From Arthrobacter sp. NicSoilB4 (GTDB lineage Bacteria; Actinomycetota; Actinomycetes; Actinomycetales; Micrococcaceae): 64,000 nt of DNA. Both the position numbers and the translations under genes were made by a program. The notes beneath the pieces are model-generated. The model did no database searches. It had not been told where the DNA came from and saw only the letters and a list, made by a program, of their open reading frames with translations. Location: the NCBI RefSeq assembly GCF_019977335.1, contig NZ_AP024653.1, positions 434,001-498,000 of the forward strand, in the 5' to 3' direction. Below are positions 1 to 8,726 of this stretch, piece by piece (position 1 is the first letter of the stretch; every line of letters begins with the position of its first letter).

Positions 1-2390
1 GCGGACGCGGCGGCCGGCTGGACGGGCCGCGCGACGGCGGGCGCCGACGGATCCCAGTCCATGGGCGGCTCCTCGTCCAGCGGCGGAGCATCCTCGTCGC
101 GCGGCGGGCCCCAGTCATCGTCGGGGTAAGCGTAGGACCCGGCGGCCTCAGACGGCGTTACCTGCGGTTCGGTTGCCGGAGCGGTGGACGGGGTTACCCC
201 GGGGGCAACAGCCTCCGGGGCGGGGGACGGCGCTTGGGAAGCGGGTGCCTGCACCGGGGCGACCGGAGCTTCGGGTTGCTGGGCAGGAGCGTGGGCAGCA
301 GGAGCAACCGGGGCAGCAGGCGCGTCCGGAATGACGGCAGCCGGGGTCGGCGGCGCCGGTGCGGTGCGCACCGTCTGCGGCGGTCCGGGGTTGGACGGGA
401 CGGATTGGGCGGGGGTGGACTGAGCCGGGGCATCGGCCGGGGGCAGGCCCCAGTCAACGTCGGTAGCCGTGGCCGGGACGTCCCGGCTAACGGGTGCTTT
501 TGGGTTTGGCTCAGAGCTCGCTGCGCTGTTGCTTCCGCCGGCCACTGCGGTGATCTGGCACTCGATGCCAATCGTCTTGTGGATCGCCTGCCGCAGGTTC
601 TCGGAGTGGTCCGCCCGGCCGAACGCGCCGGCCAGCCCGGAGGTGGTGAAGGCGAGCGTCAGGACGTGGTCCTCAAAGTGGCCCACCTGGGCATTCGGTT
701 CGACGAGGGCCCACGTGCTCCGCTTGATCTTGGTCAGCGTCTGCAGGATCTCCGGCCAGGCACGGCGGAGGACCTCGACGTCGGGACCGGACCCGGCGCC
801 GGCCGCGGCGGGCGCTGCAGCAGGAGCCGACGGTGCCGGCTGGTTCTGGACCGGAGCTGGCGCGGCCGGCGCAGACGGCGCAGGGGTCGTGCCGGCGGGA
901 GCGGATGACGCAACGGCTGCCGGCGCTGGCTGCACCGGCGCGGGCGCAACAGGTGAGGTGGCCTTCCCGGAAGGGACACGGCTGGCCGCCGCTGGCTCGT
1001 CGACGGGCCAGTCGCCCGTGCTGACACGCGGAGGGGTGAGCGTTTCCCGGGCCGGTTCGGCGTCACGCGCAGGGGCCAGGGCAGGTGCCGCGGCCGCCGG
1101 AGCTGCAGCGGCCGGAACCGGCGCCGGCGCCGGCGTGGCGGCAGCGGCCGGAACCGCGGTTGCCGGAACAGAAAGCGCCGGAGCCGGGAGTGCCGTGGCG
1201 GGAGCCCCGACGTCGTTCCCGGCGTAATTCAGGCGACGCTCCACACGATCGATGCGGGCGGCAATTCCCCGCTCAGTCTGCTCGGAGGACGGCAGCAGGA
1301 TGCGGGCGCAGAGCAATTCGAGGTGCAGCCGCGGCGATGTGGCGCCCGTCATCTCCGTCAGGGCGGTGTTGGTGACATCCGCTGCCCGGGACAGCTCGGC
1401 GGCGCCGAGGTTGTGGGCCTGGTTCTGGAGGCGCGCGATCTGGTCAGCGGGCATGCCGCGGAGGATCGACTGGGCGCTTTCCGGCATGGCCTGGACGATG
1501 ATGAGGTCCCGGAAGCGCTCGAGCAGGTCCTCCACGAAGCGGCGGGGGTCATGTCCGGTCTGGATGACCCGGTCCACCGCGCGGAACACGGTGGCGGCGT
1601 CGGACGCGGCCACCGCCTCCACGACGTCGTCCAGCAGGGAGGCGTGGGTGTAGCCCAGGAGGGCGACGGCGAGTTCGTAGTCCAGGCCGTTTGGTCCGGC
1701 GCCGGCCATGAGCTGGTCCAGGACGGAGAGCGAGTCGCGCACGGAACCGCCGCCGGCGCGGATGACGAGCGAGAGCACGCCGGGCGCCACGGGGACGTTC
1801 TCCTGCTGGCAGAGCAGCTCGAGATAAGCCATGAGCGGCTCCGGCGGCACCAGCCGGAACGGGTAGTGGTGCGTGCGGGAGCGGATAGTGCCGATGACCT
1901 TGTCCGGCTCCGTGGTGGCGAAGATGAATTTGATGTGTTCCGGCGGTTCTTCGACGATCTTGAGCAGCGCGTTGAACCCGGCGGACGTGACCATGTGGGC
2001 TTCGTCGATAATGAAGATCTTGTAGCGGTCACGGACGGGTGCGTAGGTGGCCCGTTCACGCAGGTCACGGGCGTCGTCCACGCCGCCGTGGCTGGCGGCG
2101 TCGATTTCGATGACGTCGAGGGAACCGGAGCCGCCGCGGGCGAGCTCAATGCAGCTGGGGCATTTGCCGCAGGGGGTGTCCGTGGGGCCTTCGGCGCAGT
2201 TGAGGCAACGGGCCAGGATGCGGGCCGAGGTGGTTTTTCCGCAACCGCGGGGGCCCGAGAAGAGGTAGGCGTGGTTCACGCGGTTCTTGCGCAGGGCCGT
2301 CATCAGCGGCTCGGTGACGTGTTCCTGCCCGATAACGTCCGCGAACGAATCGGGGCGGTATCTACGGTAAAGAGCGGTAGTAACAGTCAC
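1..2390 (-). CDS. dnaX: DNA polymerase III subunit gamma/tau (3' end beyond window)
   Basis: Clamp-loader ATPase subunit that loads the beta clamp and holds polymerase cores together at the replication fork. Reading leftward from a GTG at 2390, the protein opens with TVTTALYRRYRP. A P-loop (GPRGCGKTT) follows near residue 45, then four zinc-binding cysteines in the CLNC...CGKCPSC region, the Walker B sequence IIDEAH, and an SRC-like sensor stretch (FATTEPDKVIGTIRSR). The AAA+ core and collar run to about residue 390. After that comes a long Ala/Pro-rich linker, a tau-like domain near 480-590, and a second Ala/Pro-rich, acidic tail still open at the window edge. The GTG start is the only one that keeps the conserved N-terminus. 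The gene lies 33 nt downstream of ffs on the same strand. Confidence 0.97.
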   Translation of the reverse strand, partial: MTVTTALYRRYRPDSFADVIGQEHVTEPLMTALRKNRVNHAYLFSGPRGCGKTTSARILARCLNCAEGPTDTPCGKCPSCIELARGGSGSLDVIEIDAASHGGVDDARDLRERATYAPVRDRYKIFIIDEAHMVTSAGFNALLKIVEEPPEHIKFIFATTEPDKVIGTIRSRTHHYPFRLVPPEPLMAYLELLCQQENVPVAPGVLSLVIRAGGGSVRDSLSVLDQLMAGAGPNGLDYELAVALLGYTHASLLDDVVEAVAASDAATVFRAVDRVIQTGHDPRRFVEDLLERFRDLIIVQAMPESAQSILRGMPADQIARLQNQAHNLGAAELSRAADVTNTALTEMTGATSPRLHLELLCARILLPSSEQTERGIAARIDRVERRLNYAGNDVGAPATALPAPALSVPATAVPAAAATPAPAPVPAAAAPAAAAPALAPARDAEPARETLTPPRVSTGDWPVDEPAAASRVPSGKATSPVAPAPVQPAPAAVASSAPAGTTPAPSAPAAPAPVQNQPAPSAPAAAPAAAGAGSGPDVEVLRRAWPEILQTLTKIKRSTWALVEPNAQVGHFEDHVLTLAFTTSGLAGAFGRADHSENLRQAIHKTIGIECQITAVAGGSNSAASSEPNPKAPVSRDVPATATDVDWGLPPADAPAQSTPAQSVPSNPGPPQTVRTAPAPPTPAAVIPDAPAAPVAPAAHAPAQQPEAPVAPVQAPASQAPSPAPEAVAPGVTPSTAPATEPQVTPSEAAGSYAYPDDDWGPPRDEDAPPLDEEPPMDWDPSAPAVARPVQPAAAS

Positions 2391-2423
2391 AGCTAAACCC
2401 TACCAATCGGCACAGACATAAAA

Positions 2424-2511
2424 GACCCCTCATGCACCCGCCAGAGCCCATTTACCCTTGCTACCTTCCGGTCCTGGGGGAGTTCAACAGGATGACGCCA
2501 CATGAGGGGCC
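2424..2511 (-). ncRNA. ffs: Small signal recognition particle RNA (4.5S type)
   Basis: RNA scaffold of the bacterial SRP that binds Ffh and targets nascent membrane proteins. On the minus strand the ends GGCCCCTCATG and CATGAGGGGTC pair to close one long hairpin. The conserved Ffh-binding part is intact: CAGGACCGGAAGGTAGCAAGGG, with the GGAA tetraloop and the asymmetric loop. The size (about 88 nt) fits the short bacterial class. It precedes dnaX, an arrangement common in actinobacteria. The exact ends are estimated from the closing stem. Confidence 0.95.
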
Positions 2512-2518
2512 GTCAGCA

Positions 2519-2524
2519 AGTTTA
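2519..2524 (-). promoter_or_regulatory. Possible -10 element for ffs
   Basis: On the minus strand TAAACT lies about 8 nt upstream of the first paired base of the SRP RNA, which is the right spacing for a -10 hexamer. No convincing -35 is visible. The assignment rests on position and composition only. Confidence 0.35.
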
Positions 2525-2683
2525 CCCGACGATTGAGTGTGCCCCGAATCGTGCGCCGTGGGCCCGGATTTTCCAGTGGGACATGCCCCTTCCTGGCGGC
2601 TGGGAGTGCGCATGGCTGGACTATGTCCACCGGCTGCGTCGGGGGCGGGGCATGTCCCGTGGCGCGGGGGTCCGAGGGGCCAA

Positions 2684-2713
2684 TTGGGCGATGCCGGGAA
2701 GTTCAGGTAGTCT
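2684..2713 (+). promoter_or_regulatory. Possible promoter of tRNA-Ser
   Basis: TTGGGC (2684-2689) and TAGTCT (2708-2713) are 18 nt apart and lie about 29 nt before the tRNA 5' end. TAGTAT at 2713-2718 is an alternative -10. Otherwise the stretch 2525-2741 shows no gene. Confidence 0.35.
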
Positions 2714-2741
2714 AGTATCTGCTTTTGATTCAGAAGCTACT

Positions 2742-2826
2742 GGAGAATTCGCCTAGCGGCCTATGGCGCACGCCTGGAACGCGTGTTGGGTTAACGCCCT
2801 CGGGGGTTCAAATCCCCCATTCTCCG
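2742..2826 (+). tRNA. tRNA-Ser (anticodon GGA)
   Basis: Cloverleaf read directly from the sequence. The acceptor arms GGAGAAT (2742-2748) and ATTCTCC (2819-2825) pair fully, followed by discriminator G. The anticodon stem is CACGC/GCGTG with loop CTGGAAC, so the anticodon GGA is at 2776-2778 and reads UCC/UCU serine codons. A long variable arm follows (TTGGGTTAACGCCCTC), typical of class II tRNA. The T arm is GGGGG-TTCAAAT-CCCCC. No CCA is encoded. Confidence 0.96.
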
Positions 2827-2831
2827 CGGTT

Positions 2832-2861
2832 GGCCCCGGTCCCTTGGACCGGGGCCTTTTT
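2832..2861 (+). terminator. Intrinsic terminator after tRNA-Ser
   Basis: A perfect 11-bp stem GGCCCCGGTCC/GGACCGGGGCC with a 3-nt loop CTT is followed immediately by five T. It starts 5 nt after the tRNA, the clearest rho-independent terminator in the window. Confidence 0.9.
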
Positions 2862-2956
2862 GTGTCCGGGCTGCCCCGGAAAGCGGGTGAGCAGCCAAAT
2901 GCGGGGTGCTGGCCAACAACCCGGAAGCCTGGCCCGGACGCGGTCCGCATCCGCCT

Positions 2957-3868
2957 TCAGGCCCGGTAGCCCAGCCTGCGGAGCCGGGCCCGGGCAGCCT
3001 GCTCGCTGGGTCCGGTCCGGCCCAGGGCAAGATGGACGACGCCGAGTGTCACCTTGGTGGCCAGGCGCACGGGCAGGGGGAGAGGGCCCAGCCGTGCGGT
3101 CCGGAGGCCCAGCAGCGCGCGGTACTTGGGCTGGAGGCTCACCACGGCCGCCGCGAAGAGCACCCGGTAGCCCGGCCTGAGCGCGGGATGGAGCGGCGGA
3201 TTGCGGATAAACGCCACAGTCTCGGCGACCCTTTCGTCGGAACGGAGCTCGCCGGCGTCGTACCAGTGGTCCAGCTGCCGGCGCATGTCCTCCTCACTGC
3301 GCGGCGGCGCGTCAACCCCCATCAGCTCGCCGGCCTGCGCCCACTCGCGCACGTAGGCATCGGGACCGCCGGGGATGGGCCGGCCCCAGATCTTGTGTGC
3401 CGAGAGGAAAGCATCGGTGAATGCAATATGGACCCAGCGGAGAAGTTCCGGATCATTCGCCGCATAGCTGCGGGGAATCCCGTGCCCGTCCACGTAGTCC
3501 CCGCGCACGGATCCGTGCAGGCGGAGCACCCAGTCGGAGGCTGCACGGGCCGCGGCGGTTGATCCATAGGACACTGTGAAGATCCAGCGGATGGTTCCAG
3601 CAAGCCGGCCCAGTGGATCCTCCCGGAACCGGGAGTGGTCGTGGACACCGGCCAGTGCGCCAGGATGAAGCGCCTGCATCAGCAGGGCCCGTATGCCGGC
3701 CACAATCGTCGGCATGTCCCCATGGACGGCCCAGACCGCGGAACCCGGCCGGTGGTAGCCAGGATCGTCGCCTTCCGCCAGCCGCGGCACCCACTCCGGC
3801 ACGGTGTCCCGGGTTCCGGTAAACGTCTGCTTGAGTTCGGCCTGCCATTCCCTCAGGAGATTGCGCAT
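2957..3868 (-). CDS. Oxygenase MpaB family (DUF2236) protein
   Basis: A 303-residue protein with the features of the latex-clearing/MpaB-like haem oxygenase family (DUF2236): PGSAVWAVHGDMPTIVAGIRALLMQALHPGALAGVHDHSRFREDPLGRL near residues 45-90, then the TVSYGS and VHG/VRG helices and the AWVHIAF/FLSAH stretch. The substrate cannot be told from sequence. I chose the ATG at 3868, because GGAGAATGGAG lies just upstream; a TTG at 3886 would add six residues. It converges on tRNA-Ser and stands alone. I infer an oxidoreductase without a known pathway. Confidence 0.8.
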   Translation of the reverse strand: MRNLLREWQAELKQTFTGTRDTVPEWVPRLAEGDDPGYHRPGSAVWAVHGDMPTIVAGIRALLMQALHPGALAGVHDHSRFREDPLGRLAGTIRWIFTVSYGSTAAARAASDWVLRLHGSVRGDYVDGHGIPRSYAANDPELLRWVHIAFTDAFLSAHKIWGRPIPGGPDAYVREWAQAGELMGVDAPPRSEEDMRRQLDHWYDAGELRSDERVAETVAFIRNPPLHPALRPGYRVLFAAAVVSLQPKYRALLGLRTARLGPLPLPVRLATKVTLGVVHLALGRTGPSEQAARARLRRLGYRA

Positions 3869-4004
3869 GCTCCATTCTCCGCCCAACGCTGCCAGGGCCG
3901 GTACTTGCCCCCATGCCCAGTACTACTGGGCCACCACTCGAGTTTGAAAGGGGTAGTTTTTACGGTTCCCAGTGCCGCCCGATTGTGGTCCCATAAGAAA
4001 GTGA

Positions 4005-4030
4005 GTCCGCGAACCAGGGGACTGGCGGAC
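4005..4030 (+). promoter_or_regulatory. GNRA-capped hairpin in the leader of the M23 peptidase gene
   Basis: GTCCG (4005-4009) pairs with CGGAC (4026-4030). Inside it CCAG (4014-4017) pairs with CTGG (4022-4025) around the tetraloop GGGA, leaving CGAA bulged on the 5' side. It ends 8 nt before the AGGAG ribosome-binding site at 4038-4042. It could be part of a larger structured leader; no function is assigned. Confidence 0.45.
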
Positions 4031-4049
4031 AGAGTGCAGGAGTCACGTC

Positions 4050-5534
4050 GTGGGAAAACACTGGGGAACCTCATCGAGTGAGCAGGCAGTCAGGGCGCGT
4101 ATCACCGCCGTGCGCTGTTTGTCCGGGGGCTTCTGCCTTTCACTGGCGGTCCTGACCTTCGGAGTCCAGGGTCTGTCCGGCGCCGGACTCGCTGTTACGC
4201 CGTCCCCGTCTCCGGCCTCCGGCGTTGTGGGACCCGGCGTCCTGGACCCGGGAACCACCGGCGCCCCGACCGGCTCGGGCGCCGAGGCCCTGGCCTCGTC
4301 CTCTTTCACCGCGGACACCCTGGCGCTCGTGGCCTACACCCGGTCCACAGTCGAGACGACCTCCAAAGATGGTGTTCCGGGTGAACTCAATGTTGCGTCC
4401 GCCGGGCTAAAGCGGCCGGCGGAAGGCTTCCTTATGGCGCCGCTCGAATCGCTTTCGGAGTCCTCGCCGTTCGGCCTGCGGACCAGCCCCATCACGGGGA
4501 CAGCGGGTGAATTCCACTGGGGGCAGGACTACGCCGCGGCTTGTGGCACACGTGTCTATTCGGCCGACTCCGGAGTTGTGCGGGCAGTGGGCTGGCACCC
4601 GTGGGGTGGCGGGAACCGCGTGGAAATCGACCACGGCAATGGGCTCATCACCACCTACAACCATCTCGAAGCGATCGCCGTCAAGAAGGGCGACTCGGTA
4701 CGGGTGGGCGAGGTCATTGCCCGGGTGGGAACCACCGGATCGTCCACCGGCTGCCACCTGCATTTTGAGACCATCCTGAACGGCTCCCACAAGAACCCGC
4801 ACGACTGGACGCTGCTGCCGATCAAGCAGACGGACCAGCTGGGCACCATCGACATGACCAGCTACGCACCCGACGCCGGCAAGCCGTCCAACACATCCCT
4901 CGGCTGGGCGATCCCGGTGTCCGAAGAAGGGACTCACGTGGTGGCCGGCGGAGCCCACGAATCGCCCGCCTCGGCGTGGGCCAGCACACCGTTCTCCACC
5001 TCTGCCGCGGCCACCCCCACTCCGTCGACCGGGGACTCCCTCTCGCCGACGAAGACGCGGTGGGACACGCCAACGCCAGAACCCAGCGAGCCGTCGAGCG
5101 GATCAACAGGGGAAACCACGGCGCCGGGTGGCTCCGAGCCGCCGAGCGACACCCCGACCCCTGGCGACCCGCCGCCGACCACGGCGCCCGGCACCACAAC
5201 GCCGCCACCTACGGAAACGCCGACGCAGACTCCGTCGCCGGAGCCCACCGCGCCGACAGTGCCGCCGCTCCCGTCCATTGAGGAGCCTGCGCCGCCACCG
5301 CCACCGCCACCGCCACCGCCACCGCCCGTTGTGGAGCCCGCGCCGCCGCCTCCCGCTGTGGAACCGCCGCCACCGCCGCCCGTTGAGGAGCCTGCGCCGC
5401 CGCCGCCCGTCGTGGAACCGGCGCCACCGGCGCCACCGCCGCCCGCGCCGGAGCCCACGTCGGCACCTGCACCGCCCACGCAGTCCACTGAACCGTCGGC
5501 GACCACGGACCCGTCGTTGACACCCGGACCGTAG
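4050..5534 (+). CDS. Secreted M23 family metallopeptidase with proline-rich tail
   Basis: Predicted peptidoglycan endopeptidase of 494 residues, starting at GTG 4050 with AGGAG eight bases upstream. Residues 1-23 are basic, and a hydrophobic segment at about 24-48 looks like a signal sequence or anchor. A Pro/Ser-rich linker leads to the LytM/M23 domain at about 135-258. Its zinc ligands are visible as HWGQD (His156, Asp160) and HLHFE (His238), with His205 in YNHLEA and His236 completing the site. Residues 290-494 are almost all Pro, Thr, Glu and Ala, with a run of about 12 prolines, probably a wall-spanning or extended region. No sorting signal is visible. It probably remodels the cell wall during growth. 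Confidence 0.9.
   Translation: MGKHWGTSSSEQAVRARITAVRCLSGGFCLSLAVLTFGVQGLSGAGLAVTPSPSPASGVVGPGVLDPGTTGAPTGSGAEALASSSFTADTLALVAYTRSTVETTSKDGVPGELNVASAGLKRPAEGFLMAPLESLSESSPFGLRTSPITGTAGEFHWGQDYAAACGTRVYSADSGVVRAVGWHPWGGGNRVEIDHGNGLITTYNHLEAIAVKKGDSVRVGEVIARVGTTGSSTGCHLHFETILNGSHKNPHDWTLLPIKQTDQLGTIDMTSYAPDAGKPSNTSLGWAIPVSEEGTHVVAGGAHESPASAWASTPFSTSAAATPTPSTGDSLSPTKTRWDTPTPEPSEPSSGSTGETTAPGGSEPPSDTPTPGDPPPTTAPGTTTPPPTETPTQTPSPEPTAPTVPPLPSIEEPAPPPPPPPPPPPPVVEPAPPPPAVEPPPPPPVEEPAPPPPVVEPAPPAPPPPAPEPTSAPAPPTQSTEPSATTDPSLTPGP
5294..5328 (+). repeat. Hexanucleotide repeat (CCACCG)n in the M23 peptidase gene
   Basis: About five in-frame copies of CCACCG encode the polyproline run. Unit number could vary by slippage without shifting the frame, changing only the tail length. 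Confidence 0.8.
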
Positions 5535-5643
5535 CAGGCATAAACCCATACCCTCGGGCGTTGGCGTCGAATGACTGTCGTGACCAATTCCGGACACCCT
5601 CCGGACACGATCTTCACTCCGACGAATTCGCAAGGAACCCTCC

Positions 5644-6129
5644 ATGACCGCTCTCCACACCATCCCGCTCACCCTGATCGACGGTACGGACACCGACTTT
5701 GGCCGCTTCAAGGGCGAAGTGGTGCTGGTGGTGAACGTCGCATCCCAGTGCGGGTTCACTCCGCAGTACGCAGGACTTGAGGCCCTCCACAACAGGTTCC
5801 GTGACCAGGGCTTTCAGGTGCTCGGTGTCCCCTGCAACCAGTTCGCGGGCCAGGAGCCCGCCGCCGACGCCGAGATCGCCGAATTCTGCGAACGGAACTT
5901 CGGCGTCACCTTCCCGCTGACCACCAAAGCCAATGTCCGCGGCAAGAATCAGCATCCGATCTACGCCGAACTCACCAAATTCCGGAACGGCGTCCTGCCG
6001 GGGCTAGTGAAATGGAACTTCGAGAAGTTCCTGGTGAACCGCGACGGCGACGTCGTGGCCCGTTTCGCCCCCACGGTGGAGCCGGACGCGCCGGAGGTCA
6101 TTGAGGCGGTTCAGTCCGCTCTCAGCTGA
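5644..6129 (+). CDS. Glutathione peroxidase-family thiol peroxidase
   Basis: A 161-residue cysteine-type GPx that reduces peroxides. The peroxidatic Cys36 is in NVASQCGFTPQY, Gln70 is in CNQFAGQEP, and the WNF motif is in LVKWNFEKFLV. A further Cys82 (AEIAEFC) matches the resolving cysteine of thioredoxin-dependent family members. Since actinobacteria of this kind use mycothiol, thioredoxin rather than glutathione is the likelier reductant (inference). The start follows CAAGGAACCCTCC. The gene stands alone. Confidence 0.92.
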   Translation: MTALHTIPLTLIDGTDTDFGRFKGEVVLVVNVASQCGFTPQYAGLEALHNRFRDQGFQVLGVPCNQFAGQEPAADAEIAEFCERNFGVTFPLTTKANVRGKNQHPIYAELTKFRNGVLPGLVKWNFEKFLVNRDGDVVARFAPTVEPDAPEVIEAVQSALS

Positions 6130-6150
6130 GAGCAGACTCCCAGACCACAA

Positions 6151-6165
6151 GGGGCCAACGGCCCC
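6151..6165 (+). terminator. Short hairpin downstream of the peroxidase gene
   Basis: GGGGCC-AAC-GGCCCC lies 21 nt after the stop codon but has no T-run. A separate 12-bp perfect palindrome TAAGCATGCTTA follows at 6172-6183 and could be a regulatory site. Confidence 0.4.
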
Positions 6166-6353
6166 TATCCCTAAGCATGCTTACCGCCTAGACTGGCCGG
6201 ACCTTCCAAGAAAACCGGGCACGCCCATGGCGCCGACGCGCGTCCGGGCATCGGCGGTGCAGCCGCCGAGAGCCGGGGGACGGTGCATCAGCACGCTTCG
6301 TGAATCACAACTGGACACTCTTATTGGGGGTCCGTGAAACCAGGAGGAAAGTG

Positions 6354-7565
6354 ATGACAGGGAACAAAGCCGTTGCCTACAAGGGGCCGGGCAAGGTCGA
6401 ACTTATCGACATTGACTACCCCAGCTTCGAACTCAAAGACGGTCCGGGGGTCAACCCCGCCAACGTGGGCCGTTCGGTGCGCCATGGCGTAATCCTCAAA
6501 ACCGTTGCCACGAACATTTGCGGCTCCGACCAGCACATGGTCCGTGGCCGCACGACAGCCCCCTCGGACCTGGTCCTCGGCCATGAAATCACCGGCGAAG
6601 TGGTGGAGGTCGGACCGGACGTCGAATTCATCAAGGTAGGGGACATCTGCTCCGTCCCGTTCAACATCGCGTGCGGACGCTGCCGCAACTGCAAGGAGCG
6701 GAAGACGGGCATCTGCCTGAACGTCAACCCTGACCGCCCCGGCAGCGCCTATGGCTATGTCGACATGGGCGGCTGGGTCGGTGGCCAGGCGAACTACGTC
6801 CTGGTGCCGTACGCGGACTGGAACCTGCTGAAGTTCCCGGACAAGGACCAGGCCCTCGAGAAGATGATGGACCTGACGATGCTGTCGGATATCTTCCCCA
6901 CCGGCTTCCATGGCGCCGTCTCCGCCGGTGTAGGAGTCGGCTCCACGGTTTACGTCGCGGGAGCCGGCCCGGTCGGGCTGGCTGCGGCCACAAGCGCCCA
7001 GCTGCTGGGCGCCGCCGTCGTTATTGTTGGGGACCTGAACGCTGACCGGCTGGCCCAGGCGCGCAGCTTCGGCTGTGAAACCGTGGACCTGACCCAGGGC
7101 GGGCCCGCCGAGCAGATCGAACAGCTGCTGGGCGTCCCGGAAGTCGATTGCGGCGTCGACGCCGTCGGCTTCGAGGCCAGGGGTCACGGCCACGACGCCA
7201 AGGAAGCTCCGGCAACGGTGCTCAACTCGCTGATGGAGATTACCGCGGCCGGCGGAGCGCTCGGCATCCCGGGACTCTATGTCACCGGGGATCCGGGCGG
7301 CATCGACGAGGCGGCCAAGAAGGGCGCGCTCTCCCTCAGCCTTGGCACCGGCTGGGCCAAGTCGCTGAGCTTCACCACCGGCCAGTGTCCGGTGATGAAG
7401 TACAACCGCCAGCTGATGATGGCGATCCTGCATGACAAGGTCCACATCGCCAAGAACGTCAACGCGAAGGCGATCGCGCTGGAGGACGCGCCGAAGGGTT
7501 ACGCGGAGTTCGACGCCGGCGCGGCCACGAAGTACGTGCTGAACCCGAACGGCTACCTGAGCTAG
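6354..7565 (+). CDS. fdhA: Glutathione-independent formaldehyde dehydrogenase (zinc, NAD-dependent)
   Basis: Oxidises formaldehyde to formate with NAD. The 403-residue protein is a zinc medium-chain dehydrogenase of the FdhA/formaldehyde dismutase branch: catalytic zinc ligands Cys56 (NICGSDQH) and His77-Glu78 (VLGHE), structural zinc cysteines 107, 110, 113 and 121, and the nucleotide-binding GAGPVG at 203-208. The long loop NPDRPGSAYGYVDMGGW is typical of this branch. The start was chosen at ATG 6354 because AGGAGGAAAG is seven or fewer bases upstream; the frame is open further upstream but not conserved in character. Alone on its strand, with a long hairpin after it. Confidence 0.92.
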   Translation: MTGNKAVAYKGPGKVELIDIDYPSFELKDGPGVNPANVGRSVRHGVILKTVATNICGSDQHMVRGRTTAPSDLVLGHEITGEVVEVGPDVEFIKVGDICSVPFNIACGRCRNCKERKTGICLNVNPDRPGSAYGYVDMGGWVGGQANYVLVPYADWNLLKFPDKDQALEKMMDLTMLSDIFPTGFHGAVSAGVGVGSTVYVAGAGPVGLAAATSAQLLGAAVVIVGDLNADRLAQARSFGCETVDLTQGGPAEQIEQLLGVPEVDCGVDAVGFEARGHGHDAKEAPATVLNSLMEITAAGGALGIPGLYVTGDPGGIDEAAKKGALSLSLGTGWAKSLSFTTGQCPVMKYNRQLMMAILHDKVHIAKNVNAKAIALEDAPKGYAEFDAGAATKYVLNPNGYLS

Positions 7566-7578
7566 CCGCCAGGTACCT

Positions 7579-7636
7579 GAGTAAGCAGGGTCCGGCGGAC
7601 ACATACCGGGGCAGGTATGTGTCCGCCGGATTACTC
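7579..7636. terminator. 17-bp perfect hairpin after fdhA
   Basis: TCCGGCGGACACATACC (7591-7607) pairs without mismatch with 7614-7630 around the loop GGGGCA. Flanking GAGTAA (7579-7584) and TTACTC (7631-7636) extend the pairing past a 6-nt bulge. There is no true T-run. It starts 13 nt after the fdhA stop, so termination or transcript protection is likely; it could also be one copy of a genomic palindrome family. Confidence 0.6.
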
Positions 7637-7761
7637 GTTGTTGCCGTCTTTTCAAACATGCCTACTGGAGTTTGCGCATTGTTGGCCGAATGTCTGATTG
7701 GATAGACATTACTGAGAGGGAAGTCGGGGGCTACAGCCTCCACCCAACCAGGAAGGTAGCA

Positions 7762-8703
7762 ATGGAGCCCATCGAGGCCGAGCACCCCCGGCCACGTCAT
7801 TTTCTACTCCATCTGAGTGACCCCCATCTGCTGGGAGGTACGGCACCGCTGCACGGTGTGGTCGACAGCGACGCCCTGCTCCGACAACTCTTCGACGAAG
7901 TGCAGGCCTCCGGCGCCCGCCCCGAAGCAGTGATCTTCACCGGCGACCTCGCCGACCGGGGCGAACCTGAGGCCTACGCGAAGCTGCGGGCCATCGTCGA
8001 GCCCGCCTGCCAGGCGCTGGGCGCGAAAGTCATCTGGGCTATGGGAAACCACGACAACCGGGAAAACTTCCGCACCGGCCTGCTGGACCTCCCGGCGGAC
8101 GATGCGCCCGTGGACCACACCTACTTCGTCAACGGGCTGCGGATCATCACTCTCGACACCTCGGTTCCAGGCTTCCACCACGGCGAGCTGAGCCCTGCAC
8201 AGCTGGAGTGGCTCGAGGCTGAACTCGCCACCCCCGCCCCGGACGGAACGATCCTTGCCCTCCACCACCCGCCGGTGCCCTCGGTCCTGGACCTCGCCGT
8301 CCTGGTGGAGCTGCGGGACCAGTCGGCACTCGCCGGGGTCCTGCGGAACTCCGACGTCCGGGCCATCCTGGGCGGCCACCTGCACTACTCGACGACGGCG
8401 ACCTTCGCCGGGATCCCGGTCTCCGTCGCGTCAGCCACGTGCTACACGCAGGACCTCAACGTTCCGGTGGGCGGAACCCGCGGACGCGACGGCGGCCAGG
8501 CGTTCAACCTCGTCCACGTCTACGAACACACGATTGTGCACTCCGTGGTCCTGCTCGGCGACACACCGGCTGTCGGCGAGCTGGTCACCGCCGCGGAAGT
8601 CCAGCGGAGGATCTTGGCGGCAGGAATCCGTATCCCGGGCAAGGCGAAGCTCGAGGACCAGGCCAGGATCACCGGCCACCGGCGGCTGACCGCCAGAAAC
8701 TGA
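7762..8703 (+). CDS. Calcineurin-like metallophosphoesterase (cyclic-AMP phosphodiesterase type)
   Basis: A 313-residue phosphoesterase of the CpdA/class III cyclic nucleotide phosphodiesterase type. Metal-binding motifs are in order: LSDPHL (Asp20, His22), [25 protein letters not shown] and GGHLHYS. I preferred ATG 7762, which has AGGAAGG six bases upstream. A TTG at 7672 and ATG at 7690 give N-terminal extensions without conserved features. Cyclic AMP is a likely but unproven substrate. Confidence 0.85.
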   Translation: MEPIEAEHPRPRHFLLHLSDPHLLGGTAPLHGVVDSDALLRQLFDEVQASGARPEAVIFTGDLADRGEPEAYAKLRAIVEPACQALGAKVIWAMGNHDNRENFRTGLLDLPADDAPVDHTYFVNGLRIITLDTSVPGFHHGELSPAQLEWLEAELATPAPDGTILALHHPPVPSVLDLAVLVELRDQSALAGVLRNSDVRAILGGHLHYSTTATFAGIPVSVASATCYTQDLNVPVGGTRGRDGGQAFNLVHVYEHTIVHSVVLLGDTPAVGELVTAAEVQRRILAAGIRIPGKAKLEDQARITGHRRLTARN

Positions 8704-8726
8704 GGGCCCGCCGCCATTGGAACCGT

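Noticed and set aside
1..1000. Programmed frameshift in dnaX giving a short gamma product
   Set aside because: No A-AAA-AAG-type slippery sequence is visible in the reading frame, so a separate gamma form by slippage is not supported.
469..1227. Long Ala/Gly-rich plus-strand open frame opposite dnaX
   Set aside because: It is the antisense shadow of the GC-rich Ala/Pro linker of dnaX, with no ribosome-binding site or recognisable domain.
2742..2826. tRNA-Ser as an integration site for a mobile element
   Set aside because: No integrase and no repeat of the tRNA 3' end are seen on either side.
5294..5328. CRISPR-like repeat
   Set aside because: A contiguous hexanucleotide repeat inside a coding region with no spacers.
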